Shown: positions 21,917 through 33,920, counted from the first letter of the stretch. The stretch: DNA of 64,000 nucleotides from Symbiodinium sp. CCMP2592 (GCA_905221615.1 CAJNDT010005479.1:62001-126000); one strand, 5' to 3'. Numbers and translations: made by a program. The notes: generated from the letters alone by a model not told the origin.

Positions 21917-22293
21917 CTGTGAGAACAGCTGGCTTTTTCTGGTTAAGTGCACTGCTGAGGGCTCCTCACCCTCGGCAGCCCGCGCGGTGACAGGGCTTCT
22001 AACCGGTGCCTTGCGACTGCAAGCAGATCACAGATCAAGTGTGGCGGCGGGGGTTGGGCGCGGTTTTGTGCTTGCCATTCCCGGGCCTGTGTGTTCACGA
22101 AAGCAAGGTTGGAGGCGACGTCCTGCCCGGGAGACGTGTGCTCGCACACAGGGGACCCAGCCCAGTCCAACCATGATCAAGCATGCTTTCACCTCAGACT
22201 CGCCTCCGAGCACGCAAGCAAGGTACCATGAACACTGAACGCCTGAACCTCAGACTGAAGTCACCATAGATAACCCTTTCCATATGCCTTTGT

Positions 22294-22515
22294 TGTGGGT
22301 AGTTGCAGCAGCCAGCACAAAGCAACTCCAGCCGCAGCAACGAGGAAAACGGCCTGCGCAGAGGAACGAAGGACAACTAAGTATCGGCATGCAGCAAGGA
22401 CTGGAAGAATCAGTATGAAGGCGTTTGACGAATCCTGACAGTGTCCTACGACCCAACAAGACAAGTGCCCGGGGTAATTGAGTCTGACCTTGACACCAGC
22501 CAGAGGTCGAGAGGA
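22294..22515 (-). CDS. Membrane-segment exon, 3' end of the large membrane gene (partial)
   Basis: Reads AGVKVRLNYPGHLSCWVVG, then two hydrophobic stretches: FILILPVLAACRYLVVLRSS and AVFLVAAAGVALCWLLQL. Two membrane helices joined by a short basic loop are likely. It is the last recognisable membrane exon before the SDR gene on the same strand. Confidence 0.5.
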
Positions 22516-22791
22516 CCCGGTCTGCCGAGTGGATGCCATTGCGGAAATAGTATGCGATAAAGAGGCAAGTAATGGCAAGTGTGCTACTTCGAGGGGTGCG
22601 GATGTTGCGACATGGTTTCAAGACTAATGCAGGAGTGCATGCTTGCGAAGGCCTATGGCTGGGTGCAACTACGTTCCAAGCCGACTCGGCTCGCAGACAA
22701 TGCCGACAACCACGGCTACGTCTACATTGAGGCTACTTACTCGCAGTCCGCGAGATAGGCAGTGTGGCTTGAAATCTAGAATCCGATCTCT

Positions 22792-22974
22792 GTGTCTGCA
22801 CGAAGGCAGAAGCTTAGCGACACGCTACCTGAGGCTCTGCACCCGATAATTCGCCAGCCCTGGACGCGCTACCTAATCTCTTATTGCATCAATTCGGTGC
22901 TCCTTTTTTATGCCATGGCTGCTGGCTCCGCTATCCTTCTGGTGATCCAAGCAACCTCAGCTCCATGCCCCTGA
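22792..22974 (+). CDS. Possible plus-strand hydrophobic exon
   Basis: A 60-codon plus frame holds one hydrophobic run, RYLISYCINSVLLFYAMAAG, then SAILLVIQAT. The minus strand has nothing better here. It could be a real plus-strand exon or chance; no splice sites or neighbours support it. Confidence 0.2.
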   Translation: MSARRQKLSDTLPEALHPIIRQPWTRYLISYCINSVLLFYAMAAGSAILLVIQATSAPCP

Positions 22975-23545
22975 AATTTACAGCCACGCGGCCAGCCCTG
23001 CACTGACCTGCAGCACAAAGCTAGTAGCTAGTAAGGACCCTGCAGCCAGCAGGAGAACAGCTGCGAGGCGTGCATGACGTCGATGCCAGGCGAGACAAAC
23101 CTGGATCAAATTCACACACCACACTCGCCAGGCCACGATCCTCGCTGTTGCCCCTGATTTGTAATTGTAAGCAGCTTGATGGTTTCGGCCAAGACACGTT
23201 CAGACCCGCAGCGCCTGCTGAAATGCGGAAGGCGAGAGCATAAGCAAGTCTTTGGCCTGCCAAGATCTTCTGCCACAGGAGTCTGTAAGGATGCTGTTCG
23301 CGTCTAGAGTCTGGGCTGCTGACTTGATGCTACACCGAGTCCGTCCGCGACTAAAGGCTGCAGCAGCTGGGAGACCATGCAGAGGGAGGTGAAGGCTGGC
23401 CTGATTCACAGAAGTCAAAACAGCTTCATCCCGTTCCCGCGTTCCTGAAGGTGTTAACAAAGAAGTTCTGGATGTCTTTGCATCCGACCTTCAAAACTTA
23501 TTAAGATGTTGTTCTAAATTAAAGAAGCCATGCCCAGGCCTTAGG

Positions 23546-23718
23546 GCAAGGCTTGCACCCGCCCGCGCCGTCTTGAGCGCGCAAGGGTTTTCACTCATGT
23601 CAACATAACTACGTATGAATACAAAGCTATACATACATAATGTCATATAAAGTTTGTTACCAGTATGTATCTTGCGCCCGCCCTTGCGCGAGCTTGCGCG
23701 CGCACGGGGTTTTGACCA
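23546..23718. repeat. GC-rich direct repeat pair around an AT-rich spacer
   Basis: The left unit (about 23546-23594) contains GGCTTGCACCCGCCCGCGCC and a later CGCAAGGGTTTTCA. The right unit (about 23669-23718) contains TCTTGCGCCCGCCCTTGCGC and a later CACGGGGTTTTGAC. The 75-bp spacer is AT-rich. Within the right unit TTGCGCGAGCTTGCGCGCGC is itself near-palindromic. Confidence 0.6.
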
Positions 23719-23809
23719 TTCTTAACCACCATGCAAAACCCTGATGCCGGCCGTACTCTTGCTGCAAGAGGCGGGGGTTTAGAACGGCATGCTTGTAACT
23801 TCTGGAATA

Positions 23810-23944
23810 ATGATGCCCAGTGCATCTCGGGCACGGGTAGTCTGAAGCCAGCACCACTGCGAAGACCAGCATGAACGCCTGGAGGAAGAATGCGAAACAG
23901 GCGGTTGCATCTGGCTCGCCAGCGAGGAAAGCTCCGACGCGTTT
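23810..23944 (-). CDS. Membrane-segment exon of the large membrane gene (partial)
   Basis: Reads VGAFLAGEPDATACFAFFLQ, then AFMLVFAVVLASDYPCPRC. One clear membrane helix. Frames of the same region on the plus strand are basic and less hydrophobic. It is linked to neighbouring exons only by strand and character. Confidence 0.45.
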
Positions 23945-24599
23945 TGTCGTTGGGAGCATCGCGGAAAACTGAGCTGAGCCCAGTGCTGCGGAGCCGCAAA
24001 GAAGATTCCACCCACGAGCGAAGCCTTGAAGAACGCCTCAGAATTGGGAGAAGAATGCTCGGAGAAAAAGCTTCGGTCACCTCAGCTCCCTAGGAGTTGC
24101 CCCCATCCTTCCCTGTGTCAGCTGAGAGTCTCAATTCCAGCAACACCACCGACCTCACGCGGTCTCCCCAATCTCCCACATTGACATGAGTCGCTACATG
24201 TATGCAGGACAGGGCTGCTTCCCTCAAGAAATGTCACGATGTCTTTCCTGCCAAGCAGCGACACCACGCTAACTCCCAGGATCCAATGCCGCCACCGAGG
24301 GGACTTGCGCACCTCTGGACTAGAGCGTTCTGCTACGGGAGCGGATTCACGGACATGCATAAATAATGTCCACCTCATCTTCCCGAAGCTTTGGAACAGA
24401 TCCTTTGCCATAGGCCTTGGGAGCAGGGGAGAGTACGTACAATGTACGTATCATGTAGGCACTTGCAAGCGAGTTGAAGAGAAGCTCTGTCCGTAGTGGC
24501 GCAGCATGACGGGGCTCTGCGGCACCAGACTTTGACTTCTAAGAGTCAGGCTCGAAAGGAGTCGGCTGCAACGGGTTTGGCACCTAACCCGCGCACGTT

Positions 24600-24851
24600 G
24601 CACTTCGAGCTTGGAGCTGTGAGCGAGCTTTCGCTGTACGTAATTCGACAGGAGCATCTCTGACTGAGGTGCGAGCGCCACCACTTCGTGCTGTTGCTCC
24701 GGCTGGTAAAAGTGTACGAGGCGAAGTCAATCGACACTGCTGTTGGTGGTGCTCCATCCTGATATAGATCCTCGCCGGAAATGGCAACCAGTGGCTCACT
24801 CGAAATTGGCAGCAAGTCCATGGTTGCACTGATATCTCTCGATCTGATCAC
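24600..24851 (-). CDS. Candidate soluble exon in the large membrane gene
   Basis: Reads ISATMDLLPISSEPLVAISG, then EDLYQDGAPPTAVSIDFASY. The residue mix looks like a folded domain. No family recognised. 24860-25950 holds no exon that could be read with confidence. Confidence 0.35.
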
Positions 24852-25999
24852 GCGCTAGGACCGCTAGGAGAGAATCTGGCAATTCGTAATTTGGGCAGAA
24901 GCGCACGAAATGAGCATCAGGCTGGATCCCTTCACGGCCGGTTGCGCAGTGCGCCTCTCACCGTTTCTTGCAGGTGATGAGGCGGGTGTCGGGTGGGCAG
25001 AACACGTTCACACGAGCTTACATGCATGATTCAACCTTCGAATCAAGTGTTTTTGAAGACTCCAACGGCCTCGGGCAGCGGTGTTTCGCAGGCTTGGTAG
25101 CCAAACCTCGCGCCTGCCCCACTTTCTGGGGAGGTGCGTGGGTGGGGGCAACTCAGACATCGGTATTTGCCGTCCTTCGCGAGCTTCGCATGCCGAAAAC
25201 CTCGCGCCTGTCTTGTTTTCGAGGAGGCGCTTGGGCGCATTTTGTGTGACTGGCTTCCTGAAGGGACTGGCTTTCTGAAGGGTGTGTTCTGCGCGAACTC
25301 TTGCCTTCTGGTCGCTTGCCCAGACACATCTTGAGGCCTGAACTCCGTAAACGTGCATCTCCAATGGCTTGTTTTGGGATTCATTGCCCTCGTTTGACGC
25401 ACTCTGGGGAGGGGGTGGTGATGCTGTCTTGATCGCATGCCCAACGCTGAGATTCCTTGCTTGTTTGGGCCCGCTCTTGCGACTACAGGGCTTTTACTGC
25501 TGCTGCAGCTGCCAGTCTAGGTCCACTTCTGCCGCTGCTGCTGAGGCATAGCCCCCAAGACTTCCTTAAGCATGCAGAGAAGGACTGGGTGACTGGGTGA
25601 AGCTGTGACTCCGTGGCCGGCAAAGAAAGGCTCGCGAGCAACCGGTTTCAGCTCAGACCTGTGTGTTCTTGAAACTGAATCACCTCGATGTGTCCAAAAC
25701 CTAGGCCACAGCACGGACTCATGATTTTGTTTTCGTGGCCGCTCAACAACCTAAGGCTCTACATCCTGAAAGTGCTGCGCCTGCCATGAAACCCTAAGAA
25801 GCCTAGCGCTGTATCCTCTGCTGGTTCGTGCGAACAGCCTGTTGCAGCGTTGCTTGAAGCAGCTGCTGAGCAGCACCTTGCTCGCAACAGTTGTCTGTAG
25901 ATGGAGGCGACAAGGCTGTTGGTGCTGCCGGTGCCGCCGCTTTCGCTGCTGCTGCTATCCTTGATCTGCCTTGCGTGCTGATCTCGCCAGGCGGCCGCA

Positions 26000-26479
26000 A
26001 AAGACTTGATCCGAACAGAAGCAAAAGAAGTAGTACTGCCGCATCGGTCGGTCCTGGATTGGGACGCCCAGAAGCCCTGCAGCGTCTTCGTCACCGTTCA
26101 GAATCTTTATGACCAGCACCTGCGCAAGACTGCAAAGCAAAGGTGCTGGCAAACGTTTATTGCAGCTGCCTGAATAAAATCCGGAAGATGCTGATGGTAA
26201 GCTTCTGCTGGCGCCTCCGGGCATCACTCTTGAAAGAGGGCTTTTAAAACTCATCCTTGCCAAGCAAAGCTGCCTGGCACTGCTTACAACTCCGTCCTTC
26301 TGCGTCCAGAGCTGCTCCAACGAGGCCGTAACACGGATCCAGGTCTCCCAATCCAGACGGTAGTGGTAAGGCGACCTCGCAAGTCGCAAGCCATACAAAA
26401 ACGCCCACACAGCCCGGTTTTCTCGCTTCTGAGTTCGCAGACTGCACAAGAGACGTGCAACGCTCTGCCGGCACAGCAA
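26000..26479 (-). CDS. Two candidate exons of the large membrane gene
   Basis: About 26470-26270 reads SVARLLCSLRTQKRENRAVW, then AFLYGLRLARSPYHYRLDWE and TWIRVTASLEQLW. About 26143-26000 reads LLCSLAQVLVIKILNGDEDA, then AGLLGVPIQDRPMRQYYFFC. The intervening basic/Ser stretch in the same frame is probably intron. Function unknown. Confidence 0.45.
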
Positions 26480-26489
26480 CAGAAATCAA

Positions 26490-27590
26490 GCTATGACGAC
26501 GTCAGAGTCCTTTGAACCAGCCATTGCAAGCAGGGATCATAAGGCAAGGTCTCTGATCGACGGTACCAGGAAGGCACTTGAAGTCCAAAGGCTTCCAAAC
26601 CTGGGTTTGCCACCGGGTGCTCCACTCATACAGTGCCTAGTTCACCCTGCGCCACGCTCATCTTGAACATGATCACGCAAGCCGATGGACTAGCTGTGCT
26701 GGATCTCTGGACATGAACCTTCGACTCTTGCTCGACAACTGTACGATGCCGGCTTTTGCGACCAAGTCTCCATGCTCCAATCACGCCAAGAATGCAGACA
26801 GCTTAGTGCAATTTCATGTCTACAGCAGCTTGGGGTGCAGGCAAGCAGCGGCTTGAGGACCGCCGGGTGCAGGATCATGAGTGTACTTTAAGACCTGGAG
26901 AACTTTTTGTCGGAAATGCTCTGATTAGTGTTACACAAATCGTCGGTGTGCACTGAGGCATCGCCTTCGCCGTCTTTGCCACGGGAAGTTATGATAGTAC
27001 TGTTCCGTTCTGCTCTTTGACTTCAGGAGTCGGGAGCAGGTTGGCGAACCCAGAACGGCACACAAAGCAGAACCAAAAAAGGTGCAGCCGACAAGAGATG
27101 CCGAGAACGTCTGCAACAGGTTCAAGAAGCCAGGATGCTTATCGAAGCTGCAAAGCCAAGTTTTCTCGGTTGGCGAAAGATGGATGGAGAGCGATTCAGC
27201 GACAGCAGAGAGCGTCAGAGCAGCGGAGAGATCGAAAGAGACGGAGAAGGGGAGGGAGCGAGTGAGAGAGAGCACAACGCTGCACAGGAGGTCTAGGTAG
27301 CATACCTCATATGAGGAATGGCCAAACCCGGGAAAGCCGAGGCATGAGCAATTTGAACTCGGTGCTTGTTGATGAAGCCGAAGACGCCCTGCGAATTCAT
27401 GAGAAACCTGGGGGCAGAGATGGGAAGAAGTCAGACACCAGTCACTGCTTTGGGAAATGCTCCTGGCTTTGGCCAACTTTCTGCAGCCATTTCACCAGTT
27501 GTCGTAGCTGTTGATCCAGGGTGCAGGACCAAAGAGCTCCTTCGACCCCGGCAGCTCTCTGATGCATGTGTATACATCTGCGCGCGCTCG
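26490..27590. other. No confident exon
   Basis: A 181-codon minus frame at 26931-27476 is Ser/Leu/Cys-rich. Its plus-strand counterpart at about 27100-27270 is Arg/Glu/Ser-rich. Purine-rich sequence (GAGAGAGCGAG type) near 27200-27280 explains both. Nothing can be assigned. Confidence 0.4.
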
Positions 27591-27592
27591 GA

Positions 27593-28386
27593 GACATGAC
27601 AGGAAGCCAAACTGCTCGGTGCCTTGATGGGATCTTTGGACTTGTAGACCACAACCTGGACGGAAATGCCAGGAAATCGCAGCTTCTGAAGGTGCCCAAC
27701 CGGGACAGTCTGCCATAGGCAATGCTCTCTCACTTTGCTCTGTCTCAGCGCAGCTATGGCGCCATGACCAGGAGCAGGTTGACGAGAGATCGCAGCCCCA
27801 GATAGCCGCGGCGAAACGTGCGCCGAACCAGCCGCGGATCTGGGCAGGAAGCTGCGAACCACTTCAGGATTCCACAACGGTCAATCTGGAGACTGTTCCA
27901 GGACTCACAGGAAGGCTTGTGCATCTTTTCTGCTTCGCAGGGACATGCAACATGACCTCGACCATCAGCATTGTACACTTTCGCCACCAAACTAGCTACG
28001 TAAAATCTGGGTAATCTAGATGAGTGTCAGGCTAGGGCCTTGGCAATAACATCCCTTAATCACCTCAAGCAGCTGATGGAAATGTAGAGTTCATTTCGAC
28101 AGCCCCCACTGACCGATAATTCGAAGAGATCTGAAACAGCAATCACAGGCAGTTGGGGGAACCCGGGTGAGGGAAACCCCAGATCAACATCCCATACTGG
28201 CGAAAGGATTCGAGCCCTAACCTGGATGAATACCACTTCCGGCCGGAAGTGACACTGTACATTTATCGTCAAACTCCTGTGTGATACTTCATGGCATGCA
28301 GCTGCCTGTAGAGAGATCCGCACGCTCTGATGCCTGAGAGATGTTGAACTGAGGTTTGCATTTTCGAGGATGTACTTCTGCATCAA
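27593..28386 (-). CDS. Candidate exons of the large membrane gene (beta-type segments)
   Basis: About 28290-28090 reads CHFRPEVVFIQVRARILSPV, then WDVDLGFPSPGFPQLPVIAV and SDLFELSVSG. About 27709-27593 reads VGHLQKLRFPGISVQVVVYK, then SKDPIKAPSS. Alternating hydrophobic residues suggest beta strands. About 28386-28340 (KYILENANLS) may be a separate short exon. Confidence 0.45.
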
Positions 28387-28591
28387 CCACCGGTCACAGT
28401 AGAAGGCAAAAGTTCAGCGCTTAGCACACCGGCATGTCTGTGCAGTGCACCAGACAGCCTGCCTGCAATGCAAAGCGACTTAGCGGCCTCCTCGACAGCT
28501 TGCTGCAGCCTCTGCCTCCAAGGCCACGGCGTCCTCAGCAAGCCAGATCTTTCAGAACTCTCATCTTTCAACGCAGGGAAGCACTACGCAC

Positions 28592-28733
28592 TTGCAGCTT
28601 GCAGTCCGGCTGCAAGCCAAGCAGAAAACCATCATCAACCATCGCCACGCAAGGCAAGGCCCCGATGAAGTTGATCCATGCCTCACAGTCGCCGATGTCC
28701 AGATCCACACAATCGCAGCTTGCATAGAAGGTC
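28592..28733 (-). CDS. Well-bounded exon of the large membrane gene
   Basis: It starts right after CTTTCAG and reads TFYASCDCVDLDIGDCEAWI, then NFIGALPCVAMVDDGFLLGL and QPDCKLQ. It ends at GTGCGT, a good donor. The Cys/Asp-rich segment is open in this frame only. Cysteines (about six in 47 residues) suggest a disulfide-bonded or metal-binding loop, but no family was recognised. Confidence 0.6.
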
Positions 28734-28978
28734 TGAAAGCCAAGCATTGCAATGCACTCTGCTCAGCAGAACCAGGCGATTATACCAGCTCTACATTGAC
28801 AAGGGATCCTGGCAAGATGCTAAGGCTGGATCAAGCAATGAGCCAAAGACTTACCATGCAGACATCCTGAAAATATCTACATTGTCTACATGTCCCCATC
28901 TTTAGAGCAAGTCCAGCATCAGGCCGAAGGACATAGTTCCCAGTGCCAACGATTCCCATCCTCAGAGGGCATTCAACG

Positions 28979-29253
28979 GCAGGTTACGATGAAGAACTCG
29001 GTGCTCCATATGATCTCGTCAAGACTCTGAAAGCCAACCTCCAGAACGGCAGCGGTCAGTCCTGACACGAACATACTGCAGAGACACGGGAAAGTCAAAA
29101 GAAGGCCCATGCAACGAGGACCCTTTGCCAACCGAGCAGTGCAGGACTGCGACGTGACAAGGCAGACAAGTATCGGAAGAGTCGAAGAGGCACCAACATC
29201 GCAAAGGGCAGCACGAGCTGCTCTACAAAGGTCAAACCGACCTGCCAATGAAA
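28979..29253 (-). CDS. Membrane-segment exons of the large membrane gene
   Basis: About 29253-29098 reads QVGLTFVEQLVLPFAMLVPL, then RLFRYLSALSRRSPALLGWQ and RVLVAWAFF. About 29116-28979, in another frame, reads LLLTFPCLCSMFVSGLTAAV, then LEVGFQSLDEIIWSTEFFIV. The hydrophobic-RLFRYLS-basic pattern recalls the S4/S4-S5 region of TRP/polycystin-like channels. No pore motif was found, so channel function is only a hypothesis. Confidence 0.5.
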
Positions 29254-29854
29254 GTGGCAGCTGTGCACAGCTACACTCACCGGTCGCAAGCATTGATGTA
29301 GTGAATCACGCGAAAAACACAAGGAAACTGTCGCAAGAGTTCTGCCCCACCAGCCCCTAAATGACGGCCTCCATCTTGTGAAAGCTCTTGGGCAAGTTAT
29401 GCATGAACCTGAGCTGCCCGTCGGATCCCGTCGGTTTCAGCAGTCAAGACAGGGTCTGCATACTTGGAGCTACTACCATCCTATCTGAACACGGCAGCAT
29501 GCCCGACTGTCCGAGCATTCAAGCTGAAAAACGCAGAAATTCAATCAAAGCCGAACTGTCCGATGCCACTGAGGCCAGCACCAAGACAGAGGATTTGGTA
29601 TGGGCTGCGTGAAGTAGTGCGTCTCCGTGCAGCTGAGCTCTCGCCAGCAAGCCTGTATTGAAGATTGAATAGGGACGACTTCTCAATCAGAGGATTCTGG
29701 TCATTCGGGTGCAAATCCAACACACCAAGCAATACATGGCGTGCACCCTTATCGTCAACACGTGTCTCTGCCGAGCCGCGCTTGAGTTGCGGCCCACCTG
29801 CCGAAAGCTAACAACAAAGATGAAAGCTGGGTCAGTTGGGAAACGACATCATGA

Positions 29855-29945
29855 TACTCTACTATACGAGCCTATGGTATAATATATTATACTCTAATAT
29901 ACCATATTATACTATATCATACTATATTATACAGTACTATACTTT
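29855..29945. repeat. AT-rich TATAC/TATTA tract
   Basis: About 90 bp of imperfect TATACTA/TATTATAC sequence in a GC-rich neighbourhood. The plus-frame Tyr/Ile-rich peptide over it is an artefact. Confidence 0.85.
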
Positions 29946-30229
29946 GCCCTGCAACCCATTCCAGAAGGCCTTGCCAGCGACCCTGCAAACCGTGAGTCTT
30001 CAGAGTCCCGGAATGACGCCTTTTCGTGGCTATTCAAGCAAGCTCAGTTTTAAGAAAACCCGTGCTGTAGGACGACAAAGGAATAAGGAACGAAGCAGAA
30101 ACTGCAGCAACTGTTCAATGCAAGCTTTTGGAAGGAAATGCTGCTTGGAACCCTCTGGAGACTTTCTAAGTTCTAAGCACCTTCATCGGAAAAATCACGA
30201 GGTTCACCCTCCGGTGCATCAATCAGCAC

Positions 30230-30780
30230 ATGCTGGAGTTAGGCGGAATGCATGCGCTTGCCATCTTGCCATCCAGAACCAGGCCTTGGACATTCCTGCA
30301 CCCAGAAGCAGGCGGAAGGCACACCACCGTATCGTCCAAAGGACCAGCCTTCCCAGGGCTGCACGTTTGAACTTTCTGTAGTGCTCGGTCCTCAACACCC
30401 TGGCCACCTTCCAACCCAGAAAGCAACCGTGTGGATTCTGGGTGAGGATGCTTGCTTCAGGCCAGTACAATTGCTTACAATGTCGGATGTCGTGGCTGGT
30501 GTGCGCTGTAGGGCCGTAAGCCACCGCCATGATAACCTTTTCGGTATCACTCCTGCGAGCCTTTCAGCCATGCACAGCAACAAACCGAAAATCACTCGAA
30601 ATGACCTTTTCACCCTTAAGGACCCAAAGCATGTTGCCGATGCTTGGATCGATTAGCAATGGTGCTGCAAAAACATCGTACCAGGTGCCTGGATGGTGGC
30701 GTCCACGTGCTTAGACGTCGGTCAAGGATAGGGCATAGGAAGATCACAAGGAAACCTACCTGCACAAGTTGAGATGCAAC
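30230..30780 (-). CDS. Membrane-segment exons of the large membrane gene
   Basis: About 30780-30690 reads LVQVGFLVIFLCPILDRRLS. About 30613-30509 reads FRVIFGLLLCMAERLAGVIP, then KRLSWRWLTALQ. About 30419-30235 reads WKVARVLRTEHYRKFKRAAL, then GRLVLWTIRWCAFRLLLGAG and MSKAWFWMARWQ. Three or four hydrophobic segments with basic flanks are consistent with a polytopic protein. Confidence 0.5.
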
Positions 30781-30964
30781 TCTATGGCATGCACACATGG
30801 ATGGCTGTCGGAACATCGAAGAACGCACACCAAACCCGACTCAACGGAAAAGTCCCGAACCCGAAAAGCATCGGAGATCCCAAAGCCTTCGTCCCCAGAT
30901 CCACAACAAGGAATGCCAAAACCATAGGCAGCGAATCAGGAGCCTGTCAAAGAGAGCATGAGGG

Positions 30965-31144
30965 TCCCATGGGAATGGCCTCGCAAGTGAGCCATTCCCA
31001 GCCATAGTTGAAGGTAAACGCCGCCTGCACAGCACCAGGCTCTGACAGGATGACAAGCACAGACTTGGCCAGAGTCGAATGCAGAGGCCCAGCCTGCAAG
31101 TTGACAATGGAGAGGTATGCAGCCCACAGGAACAACGGCACCAA
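30965..31144 (-). CDS. Membrane-segment exon of the large membrane gene
   Basis: Reads VPLFLWAAYLSIVNLQAGPL, then HSTLAKSVLVILSEPGAVQA and AFTFNYGWEWLTCEAIP. One membrane helix and an ordered extramembrane stretch. Just downstream in the same frame, after a stop, DSLPMVLAFLVVDLGTKALG (about 30955-30890) may be the next exon. Confidence 0.5.
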
Positions 31145-31329
31145 CCTGTGGGACTCATGTCACATCACGAGCTGCTCTGTGCTACAGTGCCGCTCTGATC
31201 TCGGGAAACGGTTGCTGCCCAAAGAACTCGATGCCAAGGGGCAAACTCTGCAGCTGTCCAAGCCTCATTGGCCGCGCACCAAGCACTCTCACGGAACGGC
31301 TACACCGGCAGCATTCAAGTGCTTCCTAC

Positions 31330-31773
31330 GGCATTTAGTTGGCGTGGTTTCGTGCAGGCACCTTCAACCTGTAAGGCCGAAGCATGAGCTGCACCGAGAA
31401 GGCAACACCCAGCCAGCTCACCAACCTGCCAGAAACAGACGGAGGAAACCGCCTTTCCGCCGGCTGATGCCGAATGCTTTTGAAGTCGCAACTGCGGGCA
31501 AAGCACACTGGGAAGAACCACAAGCAAAGACGAGGAACCTTCAAAAGCCCGCCCTGCCACTGACTTGATTTTGACGGGCAGCTCCAACTGCCAGTCGCCA
31601 AAACCCAAGCCCAGCTCATCAAACAAATCGAAAATAGGCGCAGGTCGCCGCCGGTGCCTGCTCGAGATTTTTATGCTGCCAGCCGCATGTTTTGAAGTCT
31701 CAAGCGCCTTCTCCCCCAAGAATTGAGCTAGAGCTACGAACGATGGGACATAAATCCACAAGGACTGCACCAG
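31330..31773 (-). CDS. Candidate exons of the large membrane gene
   Basis: A 244-codon minus frame covers 31315-32049. The most protein-like part (about 31773-31555) reads SLVQSLWIYVPSFVALAQFL, then GEKALETSKHAAGSIKISSR and APIFDLFDELGLGFGDWQLE. About 31430-31340, in another frame, reads SWLGVAFSVQLMLRPYRLKV. The frame probably spans an intron near 31480-31550. Confidence 0.45.
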
Positions 31774-31989
31774 CGACTGCCCGGAGAGAGCGGTCCTTGT
31801 CACAGGCATCAGCCCGAGCGAACCCCACAAAGCTCGATGCTGAACCTGGGTTCCGCATGCGATGTGAAATAGTTCTACCCAAAGAGTCGGATGTTGATGC
31901 AAAGCTGCACGCAAATCAGAATGCGAAAGCAGGACAGCTGAAACCTCAACGGGCAGCGGCGGAGACCATGAAACCACAGAAGTAGCAAA

Positions 31990-33390
31990 GCCCCATACCT
32001 GATGCAATGCTCGACTTCTCATGGCATGGCAGACACAAGAATTACACATTTTTCTTCCAGCCTCTGATCAGGAGATCCCTGGTGATCCACCAAGAGGTGC
32101 TCCAGTCCATTCCTAGCGAATGCTAATAATACAATTACTTGGGAGGAATTCAGAAGCTTCCGATGGCTTAACCCGAACAGCAGACTGACAGATAGACAGA
32201 CAGGCCGACAGGTTAGTCGATTGGCGAAGAAAGTATGTGAGTATGAGACACTATTAGTGTCTGAACGTATCAAAACACTGATAATTTAAGCACATATGCA
32301 TGCAAGTATGCATGGGACGGTGGCCTATTCGCGCAACAGAATGGCCCATTCACGCCAACGCTAGCGTTTCCTAACGCAGCTGGTTCAGACACTTTGTGCC
32401 TTTTCGCTTTTTCGAACAGTCGATTGCCTGCCAGACACCATAGACTCCGGTTGGCATGTCATGCCGTGGCCCACCCTGCGCGCCACTAGGACTATTACTA
32501 CGACGACGCCGGCGACTGGAAAACCCGAAACCTTCAGCCACGAATAAATTCCAGTGTGTGAATCGGCCGGTGCTTGAATCGACCGTGCTCGAAACAGGAT
32601 TGGTGCACTTGAACCGCTGGCGTGTAGAGCCAGCTGCTAGCACAGCGCTCGCATCCCGTTTTCACATGTTGCATGTGACGGTATGTAACTGTATGTAACT
32701 GTATGTATGTATGTAGGTATGTATGTATGCCTGTATGTATGTCTGCATATATGCAGGTATGTATGTATTTATGCAAAGATGTAGGCAGGCAACGAGGCAG
32801 GCAGCCAGGCAGGCAGGTAGTTGTATGCAAGGATGACAGGATAGACCGGAATTTACACAGAATGCGCTAACCCTGTATGATGCCATGATACCGTATGACA
32901 ACAGCAAGAACAATCGACCAGGAGTGAAGGTGAGGCAGAATTCTTCAATGTAGATGTATTTCAACGCTCTCAAACCCCAGGCCAACTGAAAATGCACACT
33001 TCCTGCCTTGCTTTCGACCGCTGGCTCCGCCTTTCAGGAGAGCTAAAGGTGTAAGCGTAGCCGCAACCAGTGCCGCCAAGATAGGTGCTGCCTGACGTTT
33101 CTGCGGAGTATTCAGCTGATTGTAGGTTGGCCCTTCCGTTGTGTATTCAGTTGCGAACGGCCAAATACCAGTAGAGTGGGACTGGCCTGCACCCCATTTC
33201 CATTATGTGCGGACCATACAGTAGCTTGTCTTCCTGTGTCAAATGCGCATATACAACTCGCCAACCTTAGAACACAGATGCAAAAGCTATTGCAAAACGT
33301 ATCTTGTTTGCCAAAGCTATCTTCTCGAGGTCTGCATTCTTTGGAAGAAGTGACTAACACAATCACCATCGGGATGAATGACATTGGACT
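31990..33390. other. Probable long intron or spacer with repeats
   Basis: No convincing exon. It contains a GACAGA-type patch near 32185-32210, the GTAT/CAGG repeat at 32680-32825, and a possible minus beta-type string SPMSFIPMVIVLVTSS near 33390-33345 that may belong to the exon at 33393-33533. Confidence 0.4.
32680..32825. repeat. (GTAT)n followed by (CAGG)n
   Basis: GTATGTAACT units, then (GTAT)n to about 32778, then CAGGCAGG-type tetranucleotides at 32785-32820. Two different tetranucleotide repeats abut. Confidence 0.93.
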
Positions 33391-33392
33391 CA

Positions 33393-33533
33393 AAGTCCGT
33401 GATCAGTTGGCTGAACTGCAATGGAAGCCACATCTAACCAGTCGCTCATGGTGAAGTCTTGGGCGTTCTTCCAGCTCAAAGGCAGCTTTGCCTCTTGGCG
33501 ATCAGCATTGCACTTGTCGAAAACGAGACTGGT
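33393..33533 (-). CDS. Candidate soluble exon of the large membrane gene
   Basis: Reads TSLVFDKCNADRQEAKLPLS, then WKNAQDFTMSDWLDVASIAV. Balanced composition, open in a single frame, typical of a folded extramembrane segment. Confidence 0.45.
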
Positions 33534-33825
33534 GACACCGTGATGCTGGCACATACCGCCCGGCCTTCGACAGAGAAGATGCCAACAACTTAAGCAGAGC
33601 CGGAACCTGTGGAGATTCTCAAAGGCTTGCAGCCCGAAGCCGAGACTACCAGTTCGGAGATGCGCAGCGTTGGGAAAACAACGGGGAGGCAAACCAAGTT
33701 GTTTCGCAGTGTATCCGCACTCGAACAATTGTGAGGTGACACCATGCGAGCATGGCGGCATGGCTTAGTTCAGTACTTGTTCCATGTGAACCAGTGCATG
33801 TGTGTATGTATGTGTGTGTAGCTGT

Positions 33826-33920
33826 GTCGAGTCTGTCTGTGTCTGTTTGTGTCTGTCTGTGTCTGTCTGCGCCTGTCTGTGTCTGTCTTTTCTCTCTGTG
33901 TCTGTTTGTGTGGGTGTGTG
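33826..33920. repeat. (TGTCTG)n hexanucleotide repeat
   Basis: About 90 bp of GTCTGT/TGTCTG units with TTTCTC interruptions. The Val/Ser/Cys and Gln/Thr/Asp frames are artefacts. Confidence 0.92.

Noticed and set aside
28979-29253. Firm call as a polycystin/TRP channel
   Set aside because: Only one suggestive helix was seen. No pore, TOP-domain or S5-S6 motif could be found in neighbouring exons.
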